In this document: positions 1 through 8,785 of the stretch, one piece after another
How the letters are laid out: each line of letters begins with the position of its first letter
How positions within the stretch are numbered: the stretch's first letter is position 1
Assembly (NCBI GenBank): GCA_903844735.1
Contig: CAIMUX010000047.1
Span: 1-64,000 of the forward strand
Length of the DNA: 64,000 nucleotides
DNA from: Candidatus Eiseniibacteriota bacterium
GTDB taxonomy: Bacteria; Eisenbacteria; RBG-16-71-46; CAIMUX01
Direction of reading: 5' to 3'
Notes under the pieces: generated by a model
Database searches by the model: none
Told to the model about the DNA's origin: nothing
What the model saw: only the letters and a program-made list of their open reading frames with translations
Position numbers and translations under genes: made by a program

Positions 1-64
1 CCCGCCAATAGTCGCCCTGCAGCGCCGCCCGAAGCTCAACCCCTCGCACCGATCCAGTCTTCAT
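1..64 (-). CDS. N-terminal fragment of an unidentified leftward gene
   Basis: Only the first 21 codons are inside the window; the rest lies beyond the left edge. The ATG at 64 is preceded by a strong AGGAGGT ribosome-binding site (complement of 70-76, spacing 5), which is the main reason to call it. The visible N-terminus is MKTGSVRGVELRAALQGDYW; I do not recognise it. It is divergent from rfaE1, so the 139 bases at 65-203 should contain promoters for both genes, although I could not pick a convincing -35/-10 pair there. Confidence 0.6.
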   Translation of the reverse strand, partial: MKTGSVRGVELRAALQGDYWR

Positions 65-203
65 CCCGCACCTCCTCTCGAGGTCGGGATCGTCTCAGTC
101 AACGCGGTCGGGGGCTACATGGGTTGGCCGAGTGGATACACTCCGATTCTCAAGACCCGCTCTCCGACTTGTGCCCCAGAGGCCTCCCCGGTAGTATCCG
201 CCC

Positions 204-1298
204 ATGCCAATCCCGACACTCGACCGGCTGGAAACGATCCTCGGTGCCTTCAGCGGGCAGCGGGTCCTTGTCATCGGGGATCTCATGCTCGACCGTTACA
301 TATGGGGCGACACCGCTCGGATCTCGCCTGAGGCGCCGGTGCCGGTGGTGGAGGCTCGCGAGGAAACGATGCGGCTTGGCGGCGCCGCCAACGTGGCGCA
401 CAACATCCAGGCGCTGGGCGGTGAGGCGATGCTTGTGGCGGTGACCGGGGCCGACACCGCAGCGCAGGATGTGGTACGGCTCCTCCGGGATCGGCGGATC
501 TCCGCGGGTTGGCTGGCGGCTGACCGCGAGCGACGCACCTCGACGAAGACGCGGGTGCTGGCTCGCAACCAACAGGTGGTGCGGATTGACCGCGAGGACG
601 CGCACGAGGTGACCGGTACCGTTCTTGACGCGCTTCTTGATCGCGCCGGCGCGGCGATGGAGAAGGCCACGGTTTGCGTGATCTCCGACTACGGCAAAGG
701 GGTCATCACCCGCGCCCTGCTGGAGCAGGTGCTGGCCGAAGCTGCGCGGCGCGGGGTGCCTGTCTGTGTGGACCCGAAGGAGACGCACTTTTTTTCCTAC
801 CGAGGTGTGGCGGTGATCACGCCGAATTTGGCCGAGGCCGGGGCGGCGGTCGGGCGCCGACTGCGCGATCTGCCCTCGATCCTCGCGGCTGGGCGGTACC
901 TGTGCCACGAGCTGGAGTGCCGGGGCGTTCTTCTCACCCGCGGTGAGCAGGGGATGACGCTGTTCCGTCCGGAGACGGCGCCGCTGCATTTCCCGGCCGT
1001 CGCCACCGAGGTCTTCGATGTCACCGGTGCGGGAGACACCGTGATCAGCACCTACGCTCTGTGCCTGGCCGCCGGGGCCGACGCGCCGGAGGCGACCGCG
1101 ATCGCAAACCACGCCGCCGGGCTCGTGATCCGCGAAGTCGGGACGAGCGTCACCGGCGTCGAGGCGATCCGCCGCTCCTTCGAAGCCGGGAACGGGGAGG
1201 GGGACGGGGAGGGGGATGGGGATCGGGAGCCGCGGGAGCTCGCGGCGGAAGCGATCACTGAACCACACGAGGATCTCCGCCGTGGCCCCGCCGTCTGA
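204..1298 (+). CDS. rfaE1: D-glycero-beta-D-manno-heptose-7-phosphate kinase (PfkB family)
   Basis: This kinase phosphorylates heptose 7-phosphate at C1 in the cytoplasm, feeding ADP-heptose synthesis for the LPS inner core. The 364-residue protein is a PfkB/ribokinase fold. It shows the RfaE-typical ISPEAPVPV (40-48), the substrate-loop GGAANVAHN (59-67) and the PfkB signature DVTGAGDTV (272-280), in which Asp278 is the predicted catalytic base. In many bacteria the kinase and nucleotidyltransferase are fused as HldE; here they are separate, with the kinase tail overlapping the next gene by 17 bases. The last ~45 residues are not conserved: they begin with a Gly/Glu/Asp tract made by a 12-base tandem repeat (1194-1229). 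Only the far C-terminus is doubtful. Confidence 0.95.
   Translation: MPIPTLDRLETILGAFSGQRVLVIGDLMLDRYIWGDTARISPEAPVPVVEAREETMRLGGAANVAHNIQALGGEAMLVAVTGADTAAQDVVRLLRDRRISAGWLAADRERRTSTKTRVLARNQQVVRIDREDAHEVTGTVLDALLDRAGAAMEKATVCVISDYGKGVITRALLEQVLAEAARRGVPVCVDPKETHFFSYRGVAVITPNLAEAGAAVGRRLRDLPSILAAGRYLCHELECRGVLLTRGEQGMTLFRPETAPLHFPAVATEVFDVTGAGDTVISTYALCLAAGADAPEATAIANHAAGLVIREVGTSVTGVEAIRRSFEAGNGEGDGEGDGDREPRELAAEAITEPHEDLRRGPAV
1194..1229 (+). repeat. 12-bp in-frame tandem repeat in rfaE1 tail
   Basis: Three units of the form GGGGAGGGGGAY occupy 1194-1205, 1206-1217 and, degenerate, 1218-1229. They encode GEGDGEGDGDRE just after the conserved kinase domain. The tract is in frame and consists of whole codons, so it lengthens the tail without disrupting the enzyme. 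Confidence 0.75.
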
Positions 1299-1821
1299 CG
1301 CGTTTCGCGATGACGACCCGGAGATCACCGGTCTCGTCTCTCGCGCCCGTCTCGGAGAGATCTGTACGGATCTGCGCCGGGCGGGGAAGCGCATCGTCTT
1401 CACCAACGGCTGTTTCGACCTGGTTCATCCCGGCCATGTTCTCTACCTGGCGGAAGCCGCGGCCTTAGGCGATGTCTTGGTGGTGGGGTTGAACTCGGAT
1501 CTCTCGACCCATGCGCTCAAAGGGCCCAACCGTCCGGTCGTGGACGAGCGTGGGCGGGCTATCGTGTTGCTGGGCTTACGTTCCGTTGCCTTCGTCTCGG
1601 TCTTCGACGAGCCGACCCCTTTGGAGTTGATCCGGGTGGTCAGGCCGGATATCCTCGTCAAGGGCGGTGATTACCGTTCCGAGGAGGTTGTGGGGCGGGA
1701 GGTGGTGGAAGCCCACGGGGGGTCGGTCCGGATCGTGCCCTTTCATCCCGGGTACTCCAGCAGTTTCCTGGTCCGGCGCATTCGCGAGGGTTTAGCACCC
1801 GACGCCGCCGGCCAGGCCTGA
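1282..1821 (+). CDS. rfaE2: D-beta-D-heptose 1-phosphate adenylyltransferase
   Basis: This enzyme transfers AMP from ATP to heptose 1-phosphate, the step after RfaE1 and the GmhB phosphatase. The 179-residue protein is a cytidylyltransferase-like fold with the nucleotide-binding signature FTNGCFDLVHPGHVLYLAE, whose HPGH motif is at residues 49-52. A conserved VKGGDY follows further on. The open frame extends upstream to 1216, but I chose the GTG at 1282: a GAGGA lies ~9 bases before it, and the longer version would only translate the rfaE1 repeat tail out of frame. The overlap with rfaE1 suggests the two are co-translated. Confidence 0.93.
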   Translation: MAPPSDAFRDDDPEITGLVSRARLGEICTDLRRAGKRIVFTNGCFDLVHPGHVLYLAEAAALGDVLVVGLNSDLSTHALKGPNRPVVDERGRAIVLLGLRSVAFVSVFDEPTPLELIRVVRPDILVKGGDYRSEEVVGREVVEAHGGSVRIVPFHPGYSSSFLVRRIREGLAPDAAGQA

Positions 1822-1869
1822 CCGGAGGCCCTTCAACGTCTTGCGAGATGCTTTTCACATCGGTTCGGA

Positions 1870-1883
1870 CCCGGCATGCCGGG
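1870..1883. other. 14-bp perfect palindrome in the rfaE2-GTPase gap
   Basis: CCCGGCATGCCGGG is a perfect dyad in the 85-base gap between rfaE2 and the next gene. No run of T follows, so it is not a typical intrinsic terminator. It could be an operator or an RNA hairpin just upstream of the ribosome-binding site. Confidence 0.3.
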
Positions 1884-1915
1884 CCCGCTCTGAATTTGCC
1901 TGAAGGATGGTCTTG

Positions 1916-3253
1916 ATGTCGAACCAGACAAGGCGCCGGGTGGTGATCCTGGGCGCGGGCGGACGGGATTTTCACAACTTCAATACTGTGTACCGGCAGA
2001 AGCCGGAGGTAGAGGTCTTGGCGTTCACGGCGACGCAGATCCCCGGCATCGACGAGCGGACCTACCCGCCGGTGCTGGCGGGGCCGCTCTATCCGAAGGG
2101 GATTCCCATCATTCCTGAGGAGAGCCTGGCTGAGTTTCTGAGAAAGAACCCCGCCGACGAGGCGATCCACGCGTACAGTGACTGCTCGCACCAGCAGGTG
2201 ATGGCGAAGGCGAGCCAGTGCCTGGCCCTGGGGCTCGACTTCGGCATCCTCGGCCCGACGGCTACGCAGGTGAAGAGCACCAAGCCGGTCGTGGCCGTCC
2301 TGGCCTCTCGCACCGGCTGTGGCAAGAGCCAGACCACGCGCCGCGTGTGCGCGCTTCTCAAGGAGGCGGGGAAGAGGGTCGTGGCCATCCGCCACCCGAT
2401 GCCCTACGGCGACCTGGCCAAACAGGGAGTGCAGCGATTCGCCGCCGTCGAGGATCTGGCCCGCCATGAGTGCACCATCGAGGAGATGGAGGAGTACGAG
2501 CCTCATGTCGTCGCCGGCACGGTGATCTACGCCGGGGTCGATTACGAGGCGATCCTGCGCGAGGCCGAGAAGGAGGCCGATGTCATTGTCTGGGACGGCG
2601 GGAACAACGACATGTCGTTCTACAAGCCGGACCTCCAGATCACCGTGGTCGATCCGTTGCGCGCGGGGCACGAACTCCTTTGGCACCCGGGGCACACGAA
2701 TTTCCTATCCTCGCAGGTCATCGTCATCAACAAGGTCGACTCCGCCTCGCTGGATCAGGTGAACCAGATTCGCGAGAACATCGTCCGGTACGCGCCGGAC
2801 GCCACCGTGGTGGATGCGGCCAGTCCCATTTTCGTCGAAGGCTGGGAGAAGATCCGCGGCAAGCGCGTCCTCGTGGTGGAAGACGGGCCGACCCTGACCC
2901 ACGGCGGGATGAAGATCGGCGCGGGGATCGTCGCGGCGCGCAAGTACGGCGCGGCCGAGATCGTCGATCCGCGGCCGTATCTGGTGGGCGCGATGGCCGA
3001 GACCTTCCGGAAGTACCCGGACATCGGCACGCTCCTGCCCGCCATGGGGTACGGCCCCGCGCAGGTGCATGACCTTGAGGAGACGATTCGGCGGGTCCCG
3101 TGCGATCTCGTGATCATCGGCACGCCGATCGACTTCCGCCGGGTCGTCAAGCTGGACAAGGATGCGGTGCGTGTGACCTATGAACTGGAGGAGATCGGCA
3201 CCCCACGACTTTCCGACGTGCTCGAGAAGTTTCTCAGCGGGAAGCGGTCGTGA
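1916..3253 (+). CDS. Cyclic 2,3-diphosphoglycerate synthetase-like P-loop GTPase
   Basis: The 445-residue protein resembles the family named after archaeal cyclic 2,3-diphosphoglycerate synthetase, which closes 2,3-diphosphoglycerate to its cyclic form using ATP. Bacterial members are common, but their function is mostly untested. An N-terminal Rossmann segment (VVILGAGGRDFHNFN, about residues 9-23) is followed by a P-loop GCGKSQTT (about 134-141), then VWDGGNNDM and the guanine-type NKVDS motif. ATG 1916 is preferred over ATG 1907 because the AAGGA at 1903-1907 overlaps the earlier codon but is well spaced for the later one. It ends 25 bases before sucC with a ribosome-binding site in between, suggesting one transcript. 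The assignment to the family is firm; the biochemical role is not. Confidence 0.85.
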   Translation: MSNQTRRRVVILGAGGRDFHNFNTVYRQKPEVEVLAFTATQIPGIDERTYPPVLAGPLYPKGIPIIPEESLAEFLRKNPADEAIHAYSDCSHQQVMAKASQCLALGLDFGILGPTATQVKSTKPVVAVLASRTGCGKSQTTRRVCALLKEAGKRVVAIRHPMPYGDLAKQGVQRFAAVEDLARHECTIEEMEEYEPHVVAGTVIYAGVDYEAILREAEKEADVIVWDGGNNDMSFYKPDLQITVVDPLRAGHELLWHPGHTNFLSSQVIVINKVDSASLDQVNQIRENIVRYAPDATVVDAASPIFVEGWEKIRGKRVLVVEDGPTLTHGGMKIGAGIVAARKYGAAEIVDPRPYLVGAMAETFRKYPDIGTLLPAMGYGPAQVHDLEETIRRVPCDLVIIGTPIDFRRVVKLDKDAVRVTYELEEIGTPRLSDVLEKFLSGKRS

Positions 3254-3278
3254 TGAACGCGGCAGAGGAGGCGAAACG

Positions 3279-4430
3279 GTGAACATCCACGAATACCAGG
3301 CGCGGGAGATCTTCCGGGCTCATGGGATCCCCGTTCCCGGCGGTGAGGTGGCCTCGACCCCTGAGGAGGTGGAGGCGATCGCCTCCCGCCTCGGCGGTCG
3401 TGTCGTCATCAAGGCGCAGGTTCATGCCGGCGGGCGTGGCAAGGCCGGCGGGGTCAAACTCGCGACCGGTCCGGCCGAGGCACGCGAGATGGCCTCGGCG
3501 ATCCTGGGCATGGAGATCAAGGGGCTTACCGTGCTGAAGGTCCTGGTGGCCCCGGCGCTGGACATCGCCCACGAGTACTATCTGGGCGTGGCCGTGGACC
3601 GCAAAGCGGGGCTGCCGCTGATCATGGCCTCGCGCGAGGGCGGCATCGACATCGAGGAGGTGGCGGTGACGCGGCCGCAGGCGATCGTGCGGCACCACTT
3701 TGATCCGCAGGCCGGGCTGCGGGCGTTCGAGGCGCGGCAGATCGCTTTCGCCATCGAGCCCGATGGCAAACAGGCCGCGCAGATCGCGGCGGTGCTGCAG
3801 AAGCTTTGCGTCGCCTTTGCCGCCGTCGACGCCTCGCTGGCCGAGATCAACCCGCTGATCAAGACCCTCGATGGAGAGATCGTGGCCCTCGATGCCAAGG
3901 TCAACCTCGACGACAACGCCCTCTTCCGCCACCCGGAACTGGCCGCCCTGCGTGACCGTTCCACCGAGACGCCCGACGAGGAAGAGGCGCGGCAGAAGGG
4001 GCTTTCCTTCATCAAGCTCGACGGGGAGATCGGCTGCGTCGTCAACGGCGCCGGGCTGGCCATGGCCACGATGGACTTGGTGAAGCACTTCGGTGGCCGT
4101 CCGGCCAACTTCCTCGATATCGGCGGCTCCTCCGACCCGGAAAAGGTCGTCACCGCCATCAAGATCATCACGCACGACCCGAAGGTGAAGGCGATTCTCT
4201 TTAACATTTTCGGCGGCATCACGCGCTGCGACGATGTAGCCCGCGGGCTGGTCGAGGCGGTCAAGCGCACGCAGATCAAGCTGCCGATCGTGATCCGGCT
4301 GACCGGGACCAACGAGGCGGAAGCGCGGGAAATCCTGAAGGGTGTGTCCGGGCTGACGCCCGCAACGTCGATGGACGAGGCTGTGCAGAAGGCCGTCGCG
4401 CTGGCGAAGTCAACGGGGGGGGCGGCATGA
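3279..4430 (+). CDS. sucC: Succinate-CoA ligase, beta subunit
   Basis: The beta subunit of the TCA-cycle enzyme that couples succinyl-CoA cleavage to ADP or GDP phosphorylation; it forms a heteromer with SucD. The 383-residue protein has an N-terminal ATP-grasp domain beginning [19 protein letters not shown]. The grasp-loop [12 protein letters not shown] is near residues 50-60, and the C-terminal phosphate-binding [10 protein letters not shown] is near 308-317. The open frame runs back to 3180 inside the previous gene, but the GTG at 3279 carries a GAGGAGG seven bases upstream and matches the family N-terminus. It overlaps sucD by 4 bases (ATGA). Confidence 0.97.
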   Translation: MNIHEYQAREIFRAHGIPVPGGEVASTPEEVEAIASRLGGRVVIKAQVHAGGRGKAGGVKLATGPAEAREMASAILGMEIKGLTVLKVLVAPALDIAHEYYLGVAVDRKAGLPLIMASREGGIDIEEVAVTRPQAIVRHHFDPQAGLRAFEARQIAFAIEPDGKQAAQIAAVLQKLCVAFAAVDASLAEINPLIKTLDGEIVALDAKVNLDDNALFRHPELAALRDRSTETPDEEEARQKGLSFIKLDGEIGCVVNGAGLAMATMDLVKHFGGRPANFLDIGGSSDPEKVVTAIKIITHDPKVKAILFNIFGGITRCDDVARGLVEAVKRTQIKLPIVIRLTGTNEAEAREILKGVSGLTPATSMDEAVQKAVALAKSTGGAA

Positions 4431-5299
4431 GCATCCTGATCGACCAGAACACCAAGCTCGTGGTGCAGGGTATCACCGGGCGCGACGGTTCCTTCCACGC
4501 GCGGGCCACCAAGGCCTACGGCACCCAGGTGGTGGCGGGGGTGACCCCGGGGAAGGGCGGTCAGTCGCTCGACGGCATTCCCATCTTCAATACAGTGGCG
4601 GAGGCGGTGGAGAAGACCGGGGCGAACACCTCGGTGATCTATGTGCCGCCTGCGTTCGCACCCGATGCCATCCTTGAGGCGGCCCACGCCGGTGTCGTGC
4701 TGGTGGTGGCGGTGACCGAGGGGATTCCGACGATGGAGATGATCCCGGTGGTGCGTGAACTGGCGCGCATGCATGTGCGCCTGATCGGGCCGAACTGTCC
4801 CGGCCTGATCTCACCCGGCAAGGCCAAGGTCGGCATCATGCCCGGCGAGATCCACCGTCCCGGCCCGGTCGGGGTGGTCTCGCGGAGCGGAACCCTCACC
4901 TACGAAATGGTCCACCAGCTCACCATCAACGGTATCGGCCAGTCGACCTGCATCGGCATCGGTGGCGATCCGATCATCGGCACGAACTTCATGGACGTGC
5001 TGCCGCTCTTCCAGGCCGATCCCGAGACGAAGGCCGTGGTCATGATCGGTGAGATCGGCGGGACTGCCGAGGAAGAGGCCGCCCAGTACGTGAAGACGAA
5101 GATGACCAAGCCTGTGGTGGCCTTCATTGCCGGACAGACCGCCCCACCGGGGAAGCGGATGGGGCACGCGGGTGCGATCATCTCAGGTGGTAAGGGGACG
5201 GCGGCGGAGAAGATGCGCGCCCTCGGCGAGGCCGGTATTCCGGTGGCCATGATCCCTTCCGAGGTGGGGCCGCTTATAAGGAAGGCGCTCGGTCTCTGA
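4427..5299 (+). CDS. sucD: Succinate-CoA ligase, alpha subunit
   Basis: The alpha subunit carries the CoA-binding domain and the phosphohistidine that relays phosphate to the nucleotide on SucC. The 290-residue length is typical. The CoA-binding Rossmann start [14 protein letters not shown] (about 13-26) and the [11 protein letters not shown] loop are present. The active-site histidine is His247 in [12 protein letters not shown], close to its position in E. coli SucD. The ATG overlaps the sucC stop codon (ATGA), the usual arrangement for coupled synthesis of two subunits in equal amounts. Confidence 0.97.
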   Translation: MSILIDQNTKLVVQGITGRDGSFHARATKAYGTQVVAGVTPGKGGQSLDGIPIFNTVAEAVEKTGANTSVIYVPPAFAPDAILEAAHAGVVLVVAVTEGIPTMEMIPVVRELARMHVRLIGPNCPGLISPGKAKVGIMPGEIHRPGPVGVVSRSGTLTYEMVHQLTINGIGQSTCIGIGGDPIIGTNFMDVLPLFQADPETKAVVMIGEIGGTAEEEAAQYVKTKMTKPVVAFIAGQTAPPGKRMGHAGAIISGGKGTAAEKMRALGEAGIPVAMIPSEVGPLIRKALGL

Positions 5300-5301
5300 G
5301 G

Positions 5302-5353
5302 CCCGAATCAAGACAGGCACCTGAATCAGGACAGGGGTCTGAATCAGGACATG
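5302..5353. repeat. Imperfect ~18-bp direct repeats in the ndk leader
   Basis: Three consecutive units with the core TGAATCAGGACA occupy 5302-5319, 5320-5338 and 5339-5353, between sucD and ndk. The first unit is more diverged (CGAATCAAGACA). The layout resembles the larger repeat tract between acpP and fabF (10850-10977). No function is evident. Confidence 0.6.
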
Positions 5354-5408
5354 CTGCCGGCCGCGCCGCGGAGCCGATCCGCGGCGGCGGGCCGTTTGTG
5401 GAGGATCC

Positions 5409-5825
5409 GTGGAACAGACCCTGATGATGGTCAAGCCCGACGCGGTGGCGCGGAATCTGGTGGGCCGTATCCTCGCGCGGGTGGAGGAGTCCGGCCTGCG
5501 GGTGATCCGACTGCGCATGGTGCATCTCCAGGCACAGGAGGCTCGCGCCTTCTATCGGGTGCATGAGGGACGACCCTTCCTCGACGCGCTCGTGGCCTTC
5601 ATGTCCTCGGGTCCGATCGTGGTCGGCGTCCTCGAAGGTGAGGATGCCATCCGCCGCTGGCGGGATCTGATGGGCGCGACCGATCCGGCCAAGGCCGCGG
5701 AGGGCACGATCCGGAAGGATTTCGCCGAGAACATCGAGCGGAACTCGGTGCACGGTTCGGACGCGCCGGAAACGGCGCGTGAGGAGATCGCCTTCCATGC
5801 CCTGTCCCTTGGCTTGCGGGGCTGA
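5409..5825 (+). CDS. ndk: Nucleoside diphosphate kinase
   Basis: This enzyme transfers the gamma-phosphate from ATP to other nucleoside diphosphates through a phosphohistidine. At 138 residues it has the expected family length. It begins with [13 protein letters not shown], which matches the Ndk N-terminus (T-x-x-x-x-KPD-A-V). The active-site signature NSVHGSD places the catalytic histidine at residue 115. The start is a GTG at 5409 preceded by GGAGG. Its position after sucCD is functionally sensible, since SucCD makes nucleoside triphosphate that Ndk can equilibrate. Confidence 0.96.
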   Translation: MEQTLMMVKPDAVARNLVGRILARVEESGLRVIRLRMVHLQAQEARAFYRVHEGRPFLDALVAFMSSGPIVVGVLEGEDAIRRWRDLMGATDPAKAAEGTIRKDFAENIERNSVHGSDAPETAREEIAFHALSLGLRG

Positions 5826-5843
5826 GCAGGCGGCCGAGCGTCC

Positions 5844-6428
5844 ATGAGGGTCGTCGAGCCGACCGGACCGTTCGTGCTTCGGGTGCACGAACTGGAGCAG
5901 GGGGAGAACCGACTGGAGCGGGTCGGGAATGGGGTGGATCTTGCTCTCGACGCGGCCTTTATCCGGCTGGCCGGGTTGGTCGTCCTCCGCTTGGTCATCT
6001 ACCGCGCCGGCGATCATATCGATGTTCAGGGAACGGTGACCGCGACCGTGGACCTTGCGTGTGACCGCTGCCTGACCCCGTTCCAGAGGGTCCTCGAGGC
6101 TGATGTCCGCGTTTTCGCCGAGCGGCGGGAAATCCGCGACCGCCGGCCCCTGGAGGAAGTTCGTGAAGATGACCTCGGGATTGTCTATCATGACGGACGC
6201 TTCGTGGACCTGACCGACGATGTTCGGCAGGTCCTGTTGGTGGAGTTGCCCTGGCAAACCGTCTGCCGAGACGACTGCCGGGGCTTGTGCCCCCGGTGCG
6301 GGGCGGACCTGAAAGAAGGTCCGTGCCGCTGCGGGGAACGGGAAGTCGACTCTCGCTGGTCTCTCAAGTCCGGGTCGGACCCGGGCGGGAGCCGGAGGGA
6401 GGGCGATCCGCCCGCGAATCTGGGGTAA
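5844..6428 (+). CDS. yceD: YceD family (DUF177) protein
   Basis: Members of this family are almost always encoded directly upstream of rpmF, as here, and in plants and E. coli are linked to 23S rRNA or large-subunit maturation. The 194-residue protein has the conserved VDLACDRCL segment (Cys73, Cys76). It also has a C-terminal CRDDCRGLCPRCGADL cluster (Cys141, 145, 149, 152) followed by CRC at 161-163, which together look like metal-binding knuckles. It begins 19 bases after ndk and ends 22 bases before rpmF. The final ~25 residues (Gly/Arg/Pro-rich) are not conserved. Confidence 0.9.
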   Translation: MRVVEPTGPFVLRVHELEQGENRLERVGNGVDLALDAAFIRLAGLVVLRLVIYRAGDHIDVQGTVTATVDLACDRCLTPFQRVLEADVRVFAERREIRDRRPLEEVREDDLGIVYHDGRFVDLTDDVRQVLLVELPWQTVCRDDCRGLCPRCGADLKEGPCRCGEREVDSRWSLKSGSDPGGSRREGDPPANLG

Positions 6429-6450
6429 ACCTTTTAGACGAGGAACTGAG

Positions 6451-6630
6451 ATGGCCCTTCCAAAGAGACGGCATTCCAGCTCGCGCCGGGACAAGCGCAA
6501 GGCCAACTGGAAGCTATCCGCTCCGCCGGCCTGCAAGTGCGGCAACTGCGGCGCGGTCAAACGCCCACACTTCGTTTGCCCGAAGTGCGGCTACTACAGG
6601 GACGAGGAAATCATCGTCGTCGAGTCCTGA
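6451..6630 (+). CDS. rpmF: 50S ribosomal protein L32
   Basis: A 59-residue protein beginning MALPKRRHSSSRRDKRKANW, the hallmark of bacterial L32. It is the zinc-binding form: Cys30-x2-Cys33 and Cys43-x2-Cys46 (CPKCG) form two knuckles. An AGGA sits just upstream of the ATG, at 6441-6444. The yceD-rpmF-plsX-fab gene order is conserved across many bacteria and links ribosome production with lipid synthesis. Confidence 0.97.
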   Translation: MALPKRRHSSSRRDKRKANWKLSAPPACKCGNCGAVKRPHFVCPKCGYYRDEEIIVVES

Positions 6631-6670
6631 GGCGCCCTGGACGGGACGGCCCGTCTGTGACGAGGTGGGT

Positions 6671-7711
6671 GTGACGGAGTCCTCGCGAGTCCGCGTGGCA
6701 GTTGATGTCATGGGGGGCGACAACGGCCCTCGCGATATTGTGGCCGGCGCGCTGGAGGCTGCCGGCCGGGAACCCGGCGAGATCGAGGTCGTCCTCGTGG
6801 GAGACGAGGCTGAGATCCGTGGTTTCCTCCCGAAGCCCGACCCCCGGGTCGCGGTCAGCGTCGTCCATTGCAGCGAGCAGATCGGTATGGCCGAGTCGGC
6901 GCCCAGCGTCTACCGCCGCCGCAAGGACGCTTCCGTCGTGGTTGCCACGAGGCTGCTCGCAGAACACAAGGTCGAAGCCGTGGTCTCGGCGGGGAACACA
7001 GGGGCCGTGGTCACGGCGAGCCTCATCGGGCTGGGCCGCGTCCAGGGTATCCTGCGCCCGGCCATTGCCGTCGTCGTCCCCACCCCCACGGGGCAGACGG
7101 TACTGATCGACGTCGGTGCCAACTCCGAGGTCAAGGCGGTCCACCTCTACCAATTTGCGCAGATGGGGCGGATTTATGCCCAGTACGTCTTCGACGTGCC
7201 CAATCCACGCGTGGGACTCCTCAACATCGGCGAGGAAAGCACCAAGGGTTCGGAGGTGGCGCAGCAGGCATTTCAGTTGCTGCAAAACGGCCGGGAAAAC
7301 CTGAATTTCATCGGCAACGTCGAAGGGCGGGACATTCTCCGCGGCACGGCCGACATCGTCATCTGCGACGGTTTCACCGGGAATGTCATTCTGAAGTTCG
7401 CGGAGAGCGTAGTCTGGATGGCGGTGGAGACGACCCGCCGGGAAATGGCGAAGAACCTGAAGTTCAAGATGGGGGCGCTGCTTCTTCGGCCCCTCTTGCG
7501 TCGGTTGAAGAATCGGCTTAACTACGAGGAATATGGCGGCGCGCCGCTCTTGGGAGTGAATGGGATCGTCATCATCTCCCACGGCCGCTCTTCGGCCAAG
7601 GCGATCATGAATGCGGTTCGGGTGGGCGCGCGCAGTGCCCGCATGCGCATCGACCACCGCATCCGGGAGGAAGTGTCTCGTGACCACAGGGGAGAAGAGG
7701 CCTCCGGTTAG
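6671..7711 (+). CDS. plsX: Phosphate acyltransferase PlsX
   Basis: PlsX converts acyl-ACP to acyl-phosphate, the donor used by PlsY to start phospholipid synthesis at the membrane. The 346-residue protein opens with the family signature VAVDVMGGDNGP (about 9-20). It also contains SAGNTGAVV and the C-terminal GGAPLLGVNGIVIISHGRS. The frame is open back to 6287, but that part overlaps yceD and rpmF in another frame. GTG 6671 is preferred; GTG 6665 and GTG 6695 (directly at VAVDVMGG) are alternatives, so the start is uncertain by a few codons. The end overlaps fabH by 32 bases. Confidence 0.94.
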   Translation: MTESSRVRVAVDVMGGDNGPRDIVAGALEAAGREPGEIEVVLVGDEAEIRGFLPKPDPRVAVSVVHCSEQIGMAESAPSVYRRRKDASVVVATRLLAEHKVEAVVSAGNTGAVVTASLIGLGRVQGILRPAIAVVVPTPTGQTVLIDVGANSEVKAVHLYQFAQMGRIYAQYVFDVPNPRVGLLNIGEESTKGSEVAQQAFQLLQNGRENLNFIGNVEGRDILRGTADIVICDGFTGNVILKFAESVVWMAVETTRREMAKNLKFKMGALLLRPLLRRLKNRLNYEEYGGAPLLGVNGIVIISHGRSSAKAIMNAVRVGARSARMRIDHRIREEVSRDHRGEEASG

Positions 7712-8687
7712 GGAAGTCCGGATCGTCTCCATCGGGTCGTATGTTCCGCCGAAGGTCCTGACCAACGCCGACATCGAAAAGATGGTCGATACCTCGGACG
7801 AGTGGATCGTCACTCGGACCGGGATCAGCGAGCGCCATGTCGCCGACGAGACGATCGCCGCTTCGGACCTCGGGGTTGCGGCGGCTCGCCTCGCCCTCGA
7901 GCGGGCGGGCGTGAGCCCCGGGGAACTGGACGCCATCGTCGTGGCCACAGTGACGCCCGATATGGACTTTCCTTCCACCGCCTGCATCGTGCAGGCCGCC
8001 CTCGGGGCGACGCGCGCCTTCTGCTTCGACGTTTCGGCGGGCTGCTCCGGCTTCCTTTACGCCACACAGGTCGGTCGCTCGCTCATCGCCTCCGGCATCG
8101 CCGAGACCGTACTGGTGATCGGGGTCGAGGTCCTGACCAAAATCACCGACTGGACCGACCGCAACACCTGCGTGCTCTTCGGCGATGGCGCGGGAGCGGC
8201 CATTCTGCGTCCCGCCGACGGGGAGCACCGGATTCTCGCTCTGCGCCTCGGTGCTGACGGAACCCATGGCAGCCTCATCGAGTTGCCGGCCGGCGGCTCG
8301 CGCGAACCGATCACCCACGAGGCGATCGACCAGCGGCGGCACTTCATCCGGATGAAGGGGAACGAAGTCTTCCGTCTCGGCGTGCGCACGATGGAGGAGG
8401 TGGCCCGCGCCACGATGGAAGAGGCGGGGGTCACCTCGGATCAGCTCGCTCTGTTCATTTCGCACCAGGCGAACATGCGCATTATCGAAGCTACGGCGAA
8501 ACGGCTCGGGTTGCCCGACGAGAAGGTCTTTTGCAACCTCCGGAAGTATGGCAACACGTCGGCCGCCTCCGTGCCGCTGGCCCTCGACGAAGCGCTGGCC
8601 GAGGGACGAGTGAAGGAGGGAGACCTCGTGCTTCTTGTCGTCTTTGGGGCGGGGCTGACCTGGGGCGGATGCCTCCTGCGCTGGTAG
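7680..8687 (+). CDS. fabH: Beta-ketoacyl-ACP synthase III
   Basis: FabH condenses acetyl-CoA with malonyl-ACP to begin each fatty-acid chain. All three catalytic residues are visible in the 335-residue protein: Cys122 in SAGCSGF, His262 in ISHQANMRI and Asn292 in YGNTSAAS. The N-terminal DEWIVTRTGISERH is also typical. The GTG at 7680 has GGAGGAAG about 8 bases upstream and is placed inside the end of plsX, implying translational coupling. The C-terminal GAGLTWGGCLLRW is canonical. Confidence 0.97.
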   Translation: MTTGEKRPPVREVRIVSIGSYVPPKVLTNADIEKMVDTSDEWIVTRTGISERHVADETIAASDLGVAAARLALERAGVSPGELDAIVVATVTPDMDFPSTACIVQAALGATRAFCFDVSAGCSGFLYATQVGRSLIASGIAETVLVIGVEVLTKITDWTDRNTCVLFGDGAGAAILRPADGEHRILALRLGADGTHGSLIELPAGGSREPITHEAIDQRRHFIRMKGNEVFRLGVRTMEEVARATMEEAGVTSDQLALFISHQANMRIIEATAKRLGLPDEKVFCNLRKYGNTSAASVPLALDEALAEGRVKEGDLVLLVVFGAGLTWGGCLLRW

Positions 8688-8785
8688 GGGATGCCGGCGG
8701 GGCCATGCCGGTATGGAGCGGTTTGCGGGCGGAGCACGATCTGCTACCATCCGCGGACCCCACAACGGGGCAAGGAGGCGGAAGC

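Noticed and set aside
119-170. tRNA-like stretch (GGTTGGCCGAGTGG) upstream of rfaE1
   Set aside because: It resembles part of a tRNA-Ser/Leu D-arm but no acceptor pairing, anticodon stem or T-loop (GTTCGA) follows.
150-1406. 418-residue open frame on the minus strand
   Set aside because: It is antisense to rfaE1/rfaE2, is Arg/His/Pro-rich like other GC-driven shadow frames and has no motif.
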